Below are positions 43,684 to 52,885 of a stretch of 64,000 nucleotides of DNA, piece after piece (within the stretch, counting starts at the first letter, position 1; each line of letters starts with the position of its first letter). The translations under genes were made by a program, and so were the position numbers. The stretch lies in assembly GCF_001700435.1 (NCBI RefSeq), contig NZ_LYPC01000012.1, forward strand, positions 248,001 to 312,000. Direction: 5' to 3'. Below the pieces are notes generated by a model that worked only from the letters and a program-made list of their open reading frames with translations, did not search any database and was not told the DNA's origin. The stretch comes from Paenibacillus pectinilyticus (GTDB lineage: Bacteria; Bacillota; Bacilli; Paenibacillales; NBRC-103111).

Positions 43684-44694
43684 GTGCATAAACGGACTAA
43701 GAAATTTGCTGTAATATCATCAGTAATATTGCTATCAGCGATCGTGCTGAGCGCATGCGGTTCCACGACAACGAAAACAGCAACCTCCACAGCAGGAGCA
43801 AGTGCAACTACAGCGGTGAAGTCAGATAAGATTTATATCCCAGTGATCTCCAAGGGATTCCAGCATCAGTTCTGGCAAGCGGTTAAGCAAGGCGCAGAGA
43901 AAGCAGCGAAGGAGTTCAACGTAGAAATTACATTTGAAGGTCCTGAGACGGAAACACAGGTGGATAAGCAAATTGAAATGCTGCAAGCTGCACTGGGTAA
44001 AAAGCCGCAGGCCATCGCGTTCGCTGCCCTTGACAGCAAAGCGGCGACGCCGCTGCTCGAGAAGGCCAAAGCAAGCAAAATCCCGATCATCGGCTTTGAC
44101 TCCGGTGTGGACAGCGACATTCCGATAACGACGGCCGCTACGGATAATAAAGCCGCGGCTGCGCTCGCTGCCGACAAAATGGCTGCGCTTATCGGGAACG
44201 AAGGCGAGATCGCTTTGGTTGTGCATGACCAAACGAGCCGCACAGGCGTTGATCGCCGAGATGGCTTCACCAATGAAATCAAATCGAAGTTCCCGAATAT
44301 CAAAATTGTGGATACGCAATACGGCGGCGACCCGCTGAAGGCTACGGATTTGGCGAAAGCGATTTTCCAAGCTCACCCGAATATTAAAGGGATTTTCGGC
44401 TCTAACGAAGGTGCGGCGATTGGTGTTATCAATGCGATTACAGAAAGCAAGAAAGATGGCAAAATCGTTGTTATTGGCTTTGACTCCGGTAAACAGCAAA
44501 TGGATGCGATTAAGAGTGGTAAAATGGCAGGCGCCGTTACACAAGATCCGATCGGCATCGGCTACTGGTCCGTGAAAGCGGCTGTGCAAGCGATTAAAGG
44601 TGAAACCGTTCCGAAAAATATCGATACCGGCTTCCACTGGTACGACAAAACAAACATTGATTCACCGGATATCAAAGCACTCCTATACGAATAA
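43684..44694 (+). CDS. Sugar-binding lipoprotein (RbsB/periplasmic-binding-protein family)
   Basis: A 336-residue lipoprotein. The signal ends in the lipobox LSAC-G, followed by a Thr/Ala-rich linker and a type I binding-protein fold (IYIPVISKGFQHQFWQAVKQ; QIEMLQAALGKKPQAIAFAA; IGFDSGVDSDIPITTAATDN; GIFGSNEGAAIGVINAITES). GTG 43684 is preferred because AAGGGG precedes it, while ATG 43660 has no site and adds eight residues. It delivers a monosaccharide to the permease. Its paralogue at 48303 lacks the lipobox and probably has a sensing role. Confidence 0.93.
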   Translation: MHKRTKKFAVISSVILLSAIVLSACGSTTTKTATSTAGASATTAVKSDKIYIPVISKGFQHQFWQAVKQGAEKAAKEFNVEITFEGPETETQVDKQIEMLQAALGKKPQAIAFAALDSKAATPLLEKAKASKIPIIGFDSGVDSDIPITTAATDNKAAAALAADKMAALIGNEGEIALVVHDQTSRTGVDRRDGFTNEIKSKFPNIKIVDTQYGGDPLKATDLAKAIFQAHPNIKGIFGSNEGAAIGVINAITESKKDGKIVVIGFDSGKQQMDAIKSGKMAGAVTQDPIGIGYWSVKAAVQAIKGETVPKNIDTGFHWYDKTNIDSPDIKALLYE

Positions 44695-44700
44695 GATAGG

Positions 44701-44734
44701 ATAGAGGCTGACCCCTAGGGGCAGCCTCTATTGC
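44701..44734 (+). terminator. Terminator of the sugar ABC operon
   Basis: ATAGAGGCTG and CAGCCTCTAT form a 10-bp stem with an additional CCCTAGGGG centre. There is only a short T-tract, so read-through into the regulator genes is possible. Confidence 0.65.
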
Positions 44735-44801
44735 CAGTTGTTGGGACTGCTGTGTACAATACATATAGAGCTTAATTTGATTTCGCCAGAGGTGAACGGA
44801 C

Positions 44802-46499
44802 ATGTACACAATCATCATGATCGATGATGAGGATGAAGTCAGAGAAGGCATTAAGCGGAAGACGAACTGGGAAGCATGCGGCTTCCAGCTTATCGGTGAT
44901 TATGATAACGGCCGCGACGCCTATGAGGCGGTTGAACGGCAGCAGCCTGACGTCGTTATTACCGACATTAACATGCCCTTTATGGACGGACTCCAGCTCA
45001 CAGAGCGGATTGTCACCAAGTATCGTACCGTTAAGGTTGTTATTGTAACCGGTTACGAGGATTTCGAATATGCCAAGCAAGCGATCAAGCTGAAGGTCAA
45101 AGACTATCTGTTGAAGCCGATCAATAGCGCAGAATTCACCGAATTCTTACAGAAGCTATGCCTAGAGCTGGATGAGGAACGCAAGCAACGGGAAGACATC
45201 ACCTTCCTTCGCCACCAGTTTCAAGAAAGCATGCCACTGCTGCGTGAACGATTCCTAGAGCGGCTGGTCACTTCAGGCATGCGCAAAGACGAGATAGAGC
45301 GGAAGCTGCCGATGTTTGGCTTACATTTGAACAGAGTCTCAAGTTCGGCTTCCGTTTTGCAAATAGGCGCTGGCGCTGGCTCAGATCTGGACGCTAGCTC
45401 AGTTTCCAACTTCGGACATACCATACTCGCATTAGATATTGACGATTTCCATAGGGAGTTGTACAACGACCAAGTGGCCGAGGAGGAACTGCTGCGGTTC
45501 GCGGCGTTTAATATTTTGCATGAAATCGTGGAGCAGGAGCATGGCGGGGCGGTATTCCGAACCCGTGATGATAAGCTTGTTGGCCTCATTTCGGGGCAGC
45601 AGGATCAAGTGGAGGTTATCTGTCAGACACTTGCGGAACAGGCGAGATACAGCATTGAGAAATATTTAGGGATGACGGTTACGATCGGCATTAGCCGCAT
45701 GTATGAAAGTTTACAGGAGCTGCCGAAGGCTTTTCAGGAAGCGCTTACGGCACTCGATTATCGTTTCATGCTCGGGAACAATCGGATTATCGCGATTGGC
45801 GATATGGAATTCGGGAGCAGCCTAGATAACACGAGTTATTTACGTATGGAAAAGAGATTGATCGCTGCCATGAAAATGGGAGAAAAGTCGGTCATCACGC
45901 ATACGTTACAGGAATGGATCGAAGATTTGAAGAAATCGGCTTGCCCGATGGATAAATGCTATGGCAAGCTCAATAAATTACTCGTCGCCCTAATGAATGT
46001 CGGTATGGAGACGGGTCTAGAAGAAGAAGATGTACTCGGGCTAGGCGATCATTCATTTATGGAGCTGTACGCGCGCAAAACGTTAGACGATGTACGTCTG
46101 TGGCTTGAAGCCATCTGCTTGGCCTTCGTGGATCGGCTGGCGGATAAGCGCACACATGTGTCGCAAGCTCAGCTGGAGTCGGCTGTTGCCTACATCCATG
46201 AGAATTACGCCGACGAGCAGCTTTCGCTGCAAGGGGTATGCAATCATATTTATATGAGCATGAGCTACTTCAGCGCTTTGTTCAAGCCGCACACGGGGGA
46301 GACCTTCATTGAGTATGTGACACGTTACCGCTTGGAGAAAGCCAAAGAGATGCTGGCCACGACCCAGCTCAAAACGTATGAACTTGCCGCTAAAGTCGGT
46401 TATAGTGATCCGCAATATTTTAGTGTTATTTTCAAAAGGCATACCGGAATGACGCCGAAGGAGTTCAGAGCCGCCAATAAGGCTGGGTCGAACGTATGA
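44802..46499 (+). CDS. YesN/AraC-type response regulator
   Basis: A 565-residue regulator: receiver at 3-120 with Asp55 in DVVITDINMPFMDG and Lys in LLKPINSAEF, a middle region of about 320 residues, and a C-terminal AraC double helix-turn-helix (SLQGVCNHIYMSMSYFSALF; ELAAKVGYSDPQYFSVIFKR; TGMTPKEFR). Together with the overlapping kinase gene it forms a YesMN pair of the kind that controls carbohydrate uptake genes. The likely target is the ABC operon just upstream. RBS AGAGGTGAA. Confidence 0.93.
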   Translation: MYTIIMIDDEDEVREGIKRKTNWEACGFQLIGDYDNGRDAYEAVERQQPDVVITDINMPFMDGLQLTERIVTKYRTVKVVIVTGYEDFEYAKQAIKLKVKDYLLKPINSAEFTEFLQKLCLELDEERKQREDITFLRHQFQESMPLLRERFLERLVTSGMRKDEIERKLPMFGLHLNRVSSSASVLQIGAGAGSDLDASSVSNFGHTILALDIDDFHRELYNDQVAEEELLRFAAFNILHEIVEQEHGGAVFRTRDDKLVGLISGQQDQVEVICQTLAEQARYSIEKYLGMTVTIGISRMYESLQELPKAFQEALTALDYRFMLGNNRIIAIGDMEFGSSLDNTSYLRMEKRLIAAMKMGEKSVITHTLQEWIEDLKKSACPMDKCYGKLNKLLVALMNVGMETGLEEEDVLGLGDHSFMELYARKTLDDVRLWLEAICLAFVDRLADKRTHVSQAQLESAVAYIHENYADEQLSLQGVCNHIYMSMSYFSALFKPHTGETFIEYVTRYRLEKAKEMLATTQLKTYELAAKVGYSDPQYFSVIFKRHTGMTPKEFRAANKAGSNV

Positions 46500-48286
46500 G
46501 ACATGTCCTTCGCTCTTTTCAATTCAAAAGCATTCATACGAAGTTTGCGCTGGCCTTTTCCTGTTTAATTTTATGCACAACGGTCATTCTCAGCTTTAGC
46601 GCTTATCGACTGTCGACGGTTGCTGTGACAGATGCCTCCTTGACCTATACGAACCAACTGATCGAGCAAGTGAATAAGAACATTCAAACCTACATCGGGA
46701 ACATGGAGAGCATCTCCACACTTTCCCTCAGTAATACGGACTTGAAGCAGTATCTTTCCTTGAAAAATCCTCAGGAGGCTGAGGCCCAGCAGCTTGAGCG
46801 CCAAATCAGCGGTTACTTTAGCACGATTGTGGCATCGCGAAATGATATCGCTTCCATTATGTTTGTAGGCTCGAATGGCGCTATCGCGTCAGATCGGGTG
46901 GCTCCCCAATTTAAGCCGTATGCGGAGCTCATTTCACAGGAGTGGTACACGAAAGCAAGTAGAAGCAAAGGCGATGTGGTGATCTCGTCCTCCCATGTTC
47001 AGCACCTGTACCAAGATGAATATAAATGGGTCGTGTCGATTTCGAAAATGATGCCAAGTCCTGCGCCCGGTGCCGCAAGCGGCGTGCTGCTGGTTGATTT
47101 GAATTTTAACCTGATTAATGATCTCTGTAATCAAATTCAGTTAGGCCAGCGGGGGTATGTGTTCATCCTCGATCAAAGCGGCGATCTGATCTATCATCCT
47201 CAGCAGCAATTGCTGTATTCGGGCTTGAAATCTGAGGATATCCGCGCGTTGATGCAGGCCAAGGATAGCACGTTCGAGACGCTGACGTCGGATGAAAATA
47301 AGATCTACACCGTGCGCACAACGAGCTTTGGTTGGAAAATTATTGGCGTTACCTACGCCGGTGACCTCAGCGGAAACAAGAAGGAAATGCAGTTGACCTC
47401 GGCGATGTGGGGCGGGATTGCGCTGATTATTGGGCTTGCGATATCCGTTTGGCTATCCATTACGTTGACCAAACCCATCAAGCAGCTTGAAGTGCATATG
47501 AAGCAGGTGGAGAAAGGGAATTTCGACATCCGCGTCGATGTCGAGGGTGCGAACGAGATCAGCAAGCTGTCACGGACGTTCAATCTGATGATCAGCAAAA
47601 TCAAAGAACTGATGAGCCAGACGGTGCTGGATCAAGAGGTGAAGCGGATCAGTGAGCTCAAGGCGTTGCAGGCGCAGATTCAGCCTCATTTTTTATACAA
47701 TACACTCGATTCGATCATATGGATGGCCGAGATGGGGAAGGTCGATGATGTCGTGACGATGACTTCTGCCCTGTCCAAGCTGCTGCGTTCGAGCATTAGC
47801 AAAGGGGAGGAGCTGATTCCCATCTCGGTGGAATTGGCTCATATTGAGAACTACTTAACGATCCAAAATATCCGTTACCGCAACAAATTTACCTACACCA
47901 TCGAGGTGGAGGCAGATCTCTTGGAGGATCGTATTTTGAAAATCGTCCTACAGCCGCTTGTCGAAAATGCGATTTATCATGGCATGAAGCATTTGCCTGA
48001 AAGCGGTCATATCCGGATTACGGGGCGGAAGCGGGATGGCGTTATCGAGCTGAAGGTCATGGACAATGGCGTGGGAATGAGCGAAGAGCAGCTCAAGTCG
48101 TTGAGGCTGAAGACGCACCAAGCGCAGTCAGGCAAGGGCTTCGGCTTGCACAATGTCAACCATCGTATTCAGTTGTATTTTGGAGAGCTGTATGGCTTAC
48201 AATTCGAAAGCGAGCTGGAAGAAGGCACCACGATCACGATAACCATTCCAGTCATGCCAACTATTTCGGAACAAAGTGAAAGTTAG
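46496..48286 (+). CDS. YesM/LytS-type sensor histidine kinase
   Basis: A 596-residue kinase. A helix at about 15-38 and one at about 298-320 enclose a dCache-like extracellular sensor (residues 40-295). HAMP follows (TKPIKQLEVHMKQVEKGNFD). The His_kinase domain has His398 in QIQPHFLYNTLDSI, and the ATPase has VLQPLVENAIYHGM and DNGVGMSEEQ. The start overlaps the regulator stop (ATGA). The gene after it encodes an anchored sugar-binding protein that overlaps its end, a layout suggesting that this protein presents sugar to the kinase. Confidence 0.95.
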   Translation: MRHVLRSFQFKSIHTKFALAFSCLILCTTVILSFSAYRLSTVAVTDASLTYTNQLIEQVNKNIQTYIGNMESISTLSLSNTDLKQYLSLKNPQEAEAQQLERQISGYFSTIVASRNDIASIMFVGSNGAIASDRVAPQFKPYAELISQEWYTKASRSKGDVVISSSHVQHLYQDEYKWVVSISKMMPSPAPGAASGVLLVDLNFNLINDLCNQIQLGQRGYVFILDQSGDLIYHPQQQLLYSGLKSEDIRALMQAKDSTFETLTSDENKIYTVRTTSFGWKIIGVTYAGDLSGNKKEMQLTSAMWGGIALIIGLAISVWLSITLTKPIKQLEVHMKQVEKGNFDIRVDVEGANEISKLSRTFNLMISKIKELMSQTVLDQEVKRISELKALQAQIQPHFLYNTLDSIIWMAEMGKVDDVVTMTSALSKLLRSSISKGEELIPISVELAHIENYLTIQNIRYRNKFTYTIEVEADLLEDRILKIVLQPLVENAIYHGMKHLPESGHIRITGRKRDGVIELKVMDNGVGMSEEQLKSLRLKTHQAQSGKGFGLHNVNHRIQLYFGELYGLQFESELEEGTTITITIPVMPTISEQSES

Positions 48287-48302
48287 AAGCGAGGTGTTCC
48301 TT

Positions 48303-49283
48303 TTGAAAATAAGAGTTGGCGCTGTCGTGATTACGTTAGCTGCAAGCATTCTATTGACGTTGGGATACAGCGTCGTAGCGAAGAGCCTTAGCGCAAAAGA
48401 GGAAACGATCATCTTGATTCCCAAGACGATTGATTCGCGTGTGGAATTTTGGCAGGTACTTAATCAGGGCGTTTTCGCAGCGGCAAAAGAGTATAATGCG
48501 GAGATAAAGATCATGGGAACTGCTTCGGAATCGCAAATCGATGAGCAGATTAAGATTGTGGAACAAGCGATAGCGGAGAAGCCGAAGGCGATCATTCTAG
48601 CGGCGACGGATTACAATCGGCTCGTCCCCGTTGCACGGCGCGTGATCGATGCGGGGATCACGCTCATAACTGTGGATTCGGGGTTGGAAGGCGGCGTGTC
48701 TACGAGCTTGATAGCGACCGATAACTATGCGGCTGGACGCAAAGCGGTGGAAACAATGCGGAGCTACGTGCAGGAGTCGGCTACCTATGCTATCGTTAGT
48801 TTTGTGAAAACCTCGAACACACAGATGGACCGTGAGAATGGGGTACGGGATGGCTTGAAGAGCGATACTTCGATTAAGCTGTTGGATACGTTATATAGCA
48901 ATGGATCAGAGGATAAGGCGTATGAGCTGACGAAGGAACTGCTACAAGAGCATTCGGAGATTCGCGGTATTTTTGGCTTGAATGAGCCATCTACAATGGG
49001 CGCGGCCCGTGCACTGAAAGAGTTGGATCCCGACCGAAGGATCAAGCTTGTGGGCTTCGACAGCTCCATGAATGAAATTTCGTTCCTGGAATCGGGGATT
49101 TTGCAAGGGACGGTCGTGCAGAAACCTTTTAACATGGGATATTTAGCTGTCAAAACAGCCCTTCAAGCTCACCGCGGTGAAACGGTCAAACACATGATGG
49201 ATACGGGCTCCGAGGTCATTACGAAAGAGAATATGTATACGAATGAGAATCAGAAGCTATTGTTTCCTTTTGTCGGGAAATAG
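48303..49283 (+). CDS. Membrane-anchored sugar-binding protein, probable co-sensor
   Basis: A 326-residue periplasmic-binding-type protein related to the lipoprotein at 43684 (IILIPKTIDSRVEFWQVLNQ; QIDEQIKIVEQAIAEKPKAI; ITVDSGLEGGVSTSLIATDN; GIFGLNEPSTMGAARALKEL). The N-terminal hydrophobic segment (GAVVITLAASILLTLGYSVV) has no cysteine lipobox, so it would stay as a membrane anchor or be cleaved. TTG 48303 is chosen since GAGGTG sits six bases upstream. In Clostridium beijerinckii the comparable XylFII binds xylose and signals through LytS to YesN. The same role is inferred here, with the sugar unknown. Confidence 0.8.
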   Translation: MKIRVGAVVITLAASILLTLGYSVVAKSLSAKEETIILIPKTIDSRVEFWQVLNQGVFAAAKEYNAEIKIMGTASESQIDEQIKIVEQAIAEKPKAIILAATDYNRLVPVARRVIDAGITLITVDSGLEGGVSTSLIATDNYAAGRKAVETMRSYVQESATYAIVSFVKTSNTQMDRENGVRDGLKSDTSIKLLDTLYSNGSEDKAYELTKELLQEHSEIRGIFGLNEPSTMGAARALKELDPDRRIKLVGFDSSMNEISFLESGILQGTVVQKPFNMGYLAVKTALQAHRGETVKHMMDTGSEVITKENMYTNENQKLLFPFVGK

Positions 49284-49431
49284 GTTGGGGGCTGTGTCCT
49301 CATCATCAGTTTCGAGGTAATTAGACAAACGCTATCGCTCTTCTGCAAAATTTCCCAGGAAATAGTAAGGGGATTGTCGAAAGTTAAGCGTGTTAATGAA
49401 ATGGTTAAGGGAAAAGAGTCGGAGGTTGCTT

Positions 49432-50394
49432 ATGCCTGATGTGGTACAAATCGGATCGCTGCAGTTGCAGGGAAAATTAGTCGCTCTGTTATTGGCGTGC
49501 GTGCTCGGGTACTGGCTCATGCGGCGGGTGATTCAGAGAATGAATCGGGAGGGGCTCTCGAGTCGGAAAACATATGAGGATAATGAGACGCAGGACGCTC
49601 ATGATGGCGAAGCTAGGGAAGGCAAAGTTAAGGAAGGGCTGCGCGTAACAGGTGTTGACGATCTTATTCTAAACAGTGCTCTAATCGTGTTCTTTACTTG
49701 GCGCTTAGGCAATCTGCTGACAGATCCATCGCTGTTATGGAAGAGCCCAATGAAGCTGCTCCTGACCGCGGGCTCGAATATGGAGATCATTGTAGGCATC
49801 GTTTTGGCGTACATCTACCTAAGCTACCAAGTACGTAAGCATGCTATGGATTGGCGGCTTTTGCTTGATGTTCTCGCTATCGGCGCAGGATCTGCTATGT
49901 TCCTTTATGCCGCGTTGACGCCTGCCTTCGGGCTGCCAACCTCGATGCCTTGGGGCATTGGCGTGGAAGGCACAGTCTCACGGTTTCATCCCGATCACGC
50001 GTATCTAGCCATTCTTTTACTGCCAATATTGGTGTGGCAACAGATGGTGACAGTCCGTTCGACGGGGATTCTAGGTTCAGGTGTTTTGCTTAAGTTCACC
50101 TTGGTATATGGTGGTGCGGCTGGAATGATTGCGAGCTTTTTCGCCTTGGTTGAGCCGACAGCGGCGTATCTCAGCCCTGGGCAGTTATTGAATCTAATCC
50201 TGATGATCATTGGAATGATCCTCCCTGATTTGTCGCATACTACGGGCAGAAGGGAGCTGATGGATATGAGTCAGAACGATTCCAAAATGCAAATCCAGCA
50301 AGAACAACAAAACCAAGAGCGCGCCAAAACACCCGCAGGTAAAGAGGGCTTCGTCGATAAAAAACTGGACGGTCCCAACCGCCCATCCACATGA
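49432..50394 (+). CDS. Lgt-like integral membrane protein, probably not catalytic
   Basis: A 320-residue membrane protein with about seven helices whose pattern follows prolipoprotein diacylglyceryl transferase: IGSLQLQGKLVALLLACVLG near the start, a region FGLPTSMPWGIGVEGTVSRF, then HPDHAYLAILLLPILVW. The catalytic GRxGNF-type motif of true Lgt is replaced by GAGSAMFLYAALTP, so transferase activity is doubtful. A hydrophilic Gln/Lys-rich tail follows the last helix. ATG 49432 has GGAGG six bases upstream. Its stop overlaps the start of the DUF3905 gene. It may be a spore-former-specific paralogue of Lgt. Confidence 0.55.
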   Translation: MPDVVQIGSLQLQGKLVALLLACVLGYWLMRRVIQRMNREGLSSRKTYEDNETQDAHDGEAREGKVKEGLRVTGVDDLILNSALIVFFTWRLGNLLTDPSLLWKSPMKLLLTAGSNMEIIVGIVLAYIYLSYQVRKHAMDWRLLLDVLAIGAGSAMFLYAALTPAFGLPTSMPWGIGVEGTVSRFHPDHAYLAILLLPILVWQQMVTVRSTGILGSGVLLKFTLVYGGAAGMIASFFALVEPTAAYLSPGQLLNLILMIIGMILPDLSHTTGRRELMDMSQNDSKMQIQQEQQNQERAKTPAGKEGFVDKKLDGPNRPST

Positions 50395-50783
50395 GTCAGG
50401 ACAATAAAAAGTCGACCAAGTCAGCCAAGGACCAGAGCGAGCTTGATCCCTATGAGATTGACTTTCTGCCACAGTTTGAGCAGGGACGCGGACCGCGAGC
50501 TCCATTTGTGAATGAGTACGGGGTGACCATTGGAGATCATGATTATGAATCCGATAACTCCCCTCTTGAACAATGGACAGCGGAAACCAACCCGGAGGTT
50601 ATGGCGGGAGATCAATGGGTGCATCCATTCAAGGATGTTGGCTTTCAGAGCGCAGAGAATCGGGAGCTGTTTGAAGAGGGCATCGTGCCACAGAGCGGCA
50701 TTTTCACCCACCCGGATAAAAATGTTGCCTATGAGCCTGGAGAAGCTATTGGTAAGGAAAAGGATGATAAAGCGGAAGCCTAA
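50391..50783 (+). CDS. DUF3905-family protein
   Basis: A 130-residue hydrophilic protein with the pattern I associate with DUF3905: YEIDFLPQF, PFVNEYGVTIGDHDYESDNS, ETNPEVMAGDQWVHPFKD and ENRELFEEGI. The family is known mainly from spore-forming Bacillales, and its function is unknown. It starts in an ATGA overlap with the Lgt-like gene, so the two products may work together. No membrane segment or signal peptide is present. The C-terminal 15 residues are charged. Confidence 0.75.
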   Translation: MSQDNKKSTKSAKDQSELDPYEIDFLPQFEQGRGPRAPFVNEYGVTIGDHDYESDNSPLEQWTAETNPEVMAGDQWVHPFKDVGFQSAENRELFEEGIVPQSGIFTHPDKNVAYEPGEAIGKEKDDKAEA

Positions 50784-50912
50784 CAGCTTTCGCTTTATTT
50801 CTGTGTCATGGAGAGGGACATTGGACTTTGCTTTCACTGCCAACGGATGTATAATATAAGTTGTAGTCATTACGTTTTAAGAGTAACTATTAAATCCTAA
50901 GGGGTGGCACAT

Positions 50913-51350
50913 ATGGCAATGTCTTTTGATTCATACATGAAGGATATGGTTAAACCGATGAGAGAAGATTTGACTCGTCTGGGTATTACGGAGCTTCTGA
51001 CTCCTGAGCAAGTAGAAGAAGCAATTGAGAAATCCAAGGATGGCACGATGCTGCTTGTCGTGAACTCCGTTTGTGGTTGTGCCGCTGGCCAATGTCGTCC
51101 AGGTGTAGCGAAAGCTCTTCAGAACGATACAGTGCCAACGTACACGTACACGGTATTTGCTGGTCAAGAGAAGGATGCAACTGCGAAAGCGCGTGAATTC
51201 CTAGCACCTTACCCGCCATCATCCCCATCCATCGCGTTGTTCAAAAATGGTGAGCTCGCTCACTTCATTCAACGTCACCAAATCGAAGACCGCTCCGCGG
51301 ACATGATCGCTGGCGATTTGATTGGTGCTTTCGAGCAATATTGCAAATAA
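50913..51350 (+). CDS. Bacilliredoxin (BrxA/BrxB, YphP/YqiW family)
   Basis: A 145-residue thioredoxin-fold protein with the unusual redox motif Cys54-Gly55-Cys56 (NSVCGCAAGQCRPG), the hallmark of bacilliredoxins. These remove bacillithiol from oxidised protein thiols. The family C-terminus is present (APYPPSSPSIALFKNGELAH; FIQRHQIEDR). ATG 50913 is preferred to GTG 50904 because AAGGGGTGG is its ribosome site. A -10-like TATAAT lies about 60 bp upstream. The length is standard. Confidence 0.95.
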   Translation: MAMSFDSYMKDMVKPMREDLTRLGITELLTPEQVEEAIEKSKDGTMLLVVNSVCGCAAGQCRPGVAKALQNDTVPTYTYTVFAGQEKDATAKAREFLAPYPPSSPSIALFKNGELAHFIQRHQIEDRSADMIAGDLIGAFEQYCK

Positions 51351-52035
51351 TATAAGCTAGGAACCATAGAGGGCCTACCTGCGAATGAGCAGGTGGGCTT
51401 TTTCTTTGTGTAGATTGGTTGAGCGAGGACGGTGAAGGCCGCCCGTGGAGATTTGTGCAACGGGGTGAAAGGCGGGAAGAACGACTAAGGCGAAGGAAGA
51501 GCGTCTTTGGTTGAGGTGTAAGTTGAAAAAATCGACAAAGGGGAAGGAAAGGGTCCTCTGGCTGCTGTGTAAGTCGAAAAAATCGATTAAGGCGGAGGAA
51601 AAGCGCCTCTGGCTGCTGTGTAGGTCGAAAAAATCGACCAAGGCGAAGGGGAAGCGCCTCTGGTAGATGTGTAAGTCGAAAAAATCGACTTGCAGGCAAG
51701 AAAAAGAGAATTACTGATGCAGATAGCCGGAAAACCCGACTAACCGACAAGAAAAGCAGGCCAAACTGATGCAGATAGTCGGAAAACCCGACTAACTGAT
51801 AAGAAAAGCAGGCCATACTGATGCAGATAGCCGGAAAATCCGACTATCTGCCAAGAAATCAAGGCCCCACCAATGCAGATAATCGGAAAACCCGACTATC
51901 TGGCAAGCCACCGAGGCTTTGTATCTCTTTTTCTCTTTTCCTGCGGATTACACTTTGAAATTTAAGGGCCGAAAGTCTATACTAGATCTCAAAGAAGGCA
52001 TCATTCCAAAATTTAGATAAAAGGTGGAGAGTTGC
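51351..52035. repeat. Array of nine dyad-symmetric units at 51-52-bp spacing
   Basis: Short inverted repeats of the type GTCGAAAAAATCGAC or GCCGGAAAACCCGAC start at 51471 (degenerate), 51522, 51573, 51624, 51675, 51726, 51778, 51830 and 51882, that is, every 51 bp and then every 52 bp. Between them lie two families of partly conserved spacer: GGCGAAGG...GCGCCTCTGG in the first half and AAGAAAAGCAGGCC...GATGCAGATA in the second. Apparent minus-strand reading frames here only reflect the 51-bp (17-codon) period. There is no cas gene, and the spacers are similar to each other, so it is not a CRISPR array. Confidence 0.8.
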
Positions 52036-52845
52036 ATGAGTTTGCAAACAGAAATCATCGCAAAACTTGGCGTGAAGCCGGAAATTGATATTGACGAAGA
52101 GATCCGTAAACGGGTGGATTTTCTGAAAAATTACGTACTTGGCGCACACGCGAACGGCTTGCTGATCGCGATCAGCGGCGGTATTGACAGCGCGGTAGCG
52201 GCAGGGCTGTGTAAGCAGGCAACCGACGAGCTGACAGCGGAAAAAGGCAAAGAATACAAAACCGTCGGCGTGTTCCAGCCCTATGGGCAGCAAGTCGACA
52301 TCGAAGATAGCTACGCTGTGGCGAAAGCCTTCGATTTGAAATATCAAATCGAGAACAACATCGAAGAATCCGTCGATGAGATCGCGATCGAGGTCGAGTA
52401 CGGCCTCAAGCATATCGGCGTTCACCAGCACGTGAGTCGCGGCGGCAAAGGCAACATTAAGGCGCGTACACGCATGGTTATGCAGTATGCCTTGGCTTTT
52501 GAGCTGGGCTTGATCGTCGTAGGCACGGATCATGCATCTGAAGCGGTCACCGGCTTCTATACGAAGTACGGCGACGGTGCAGTTGACATCACGCCGCTCA
52601 GCACGCTGAACAAGCGCCAAGTTCGTTCACTCGCGGCCAAGATTGGCGTACCGCAAAGCGTGCTGGATAAAGCACCGACAGCTGGACTGTGGGATGGCCA
52701 GACGGATGAGGGCGAGCTAGGCATCACGTATGGTGATAACAGCGACTATCTCGAAGGTAAGCAAATTGATCCTGCTGTGCAAGAAAAGCTGGAGAAGCAG
52801 TACTTGAAGACCGAACATAAGCGTGTTCCGATTCCAGGGATTTAG
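52036..52845 (+). CDS. nadE: NH3-dependent NAD+ synthetase
   Basis: A 269-residue single-domain NadE that converts deamido-NAD to NAD with ammonia and ATP. The PP-loop SGGIDSAVAAGL (Ser47-Ser52) and the downstream VGTDHASEAVTGFYTKYGDG, LNKRQVRSLA and PTAGLWDGQTDEGELG segments are all present. There is no glutaminase domain. GGTGGAG favours ATG 52036; the in-frame GTG at 52024 overlaps that site. It is monocistronic, with a terminator 40 bp after the stop. Confidence 0.95.
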   Translation: MSLQTEIIAKLGVKPEIDIDEEIRKRVDFLKNYVLGAHANGLLIAISGGIDSAVAAGLCKQATDELTAEKGKEYKTVGVFQPYGQQVDIEDSYAVAKAFDLKYQIENNIEESVDEIAIEVEYGLKHIGVHQHVSRGGKGNIKARTRMVMQYALAFELGLIVVGTDHASEAVTGFYTKYGDGAVDITPLSTLNKRQVRSLAAKIGVPQSVLDKAPTAGLWDGQTDEGELGITYGDNSDYLEGKQIDPAVQEKLEKQYLKTEHKRVPIPGI

Positions 52846-52885
52846 GATTTACGGCAAGCAACTCGGAGCAAACATGGCCGGAAGA

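Noticed and set aside
43822..44637. Minus-strand frame of 271 codons opposite the sugar-binding lipoprotein
   Set aside because: The plus strand encodes a complete binding protein with lipobox; the minus frame has His/Arg/Phe-rich shadow composition.
51265..51816. Minus-strand frame with 17-residue repeats (RFFRLTQQPEALFLRLN type)
   Set aside because: It is created by the 51-bp period of the dyad array, has an alternative open frame of equal quality, and overlaps the end of the bacilliredoxin gene.
51471..51923. CRISPR-like array
   Set aside because: The units are regularly spaced, but the repeated core is only 15 bp, the intervening sequences resemble each other, and no cas genes are present.
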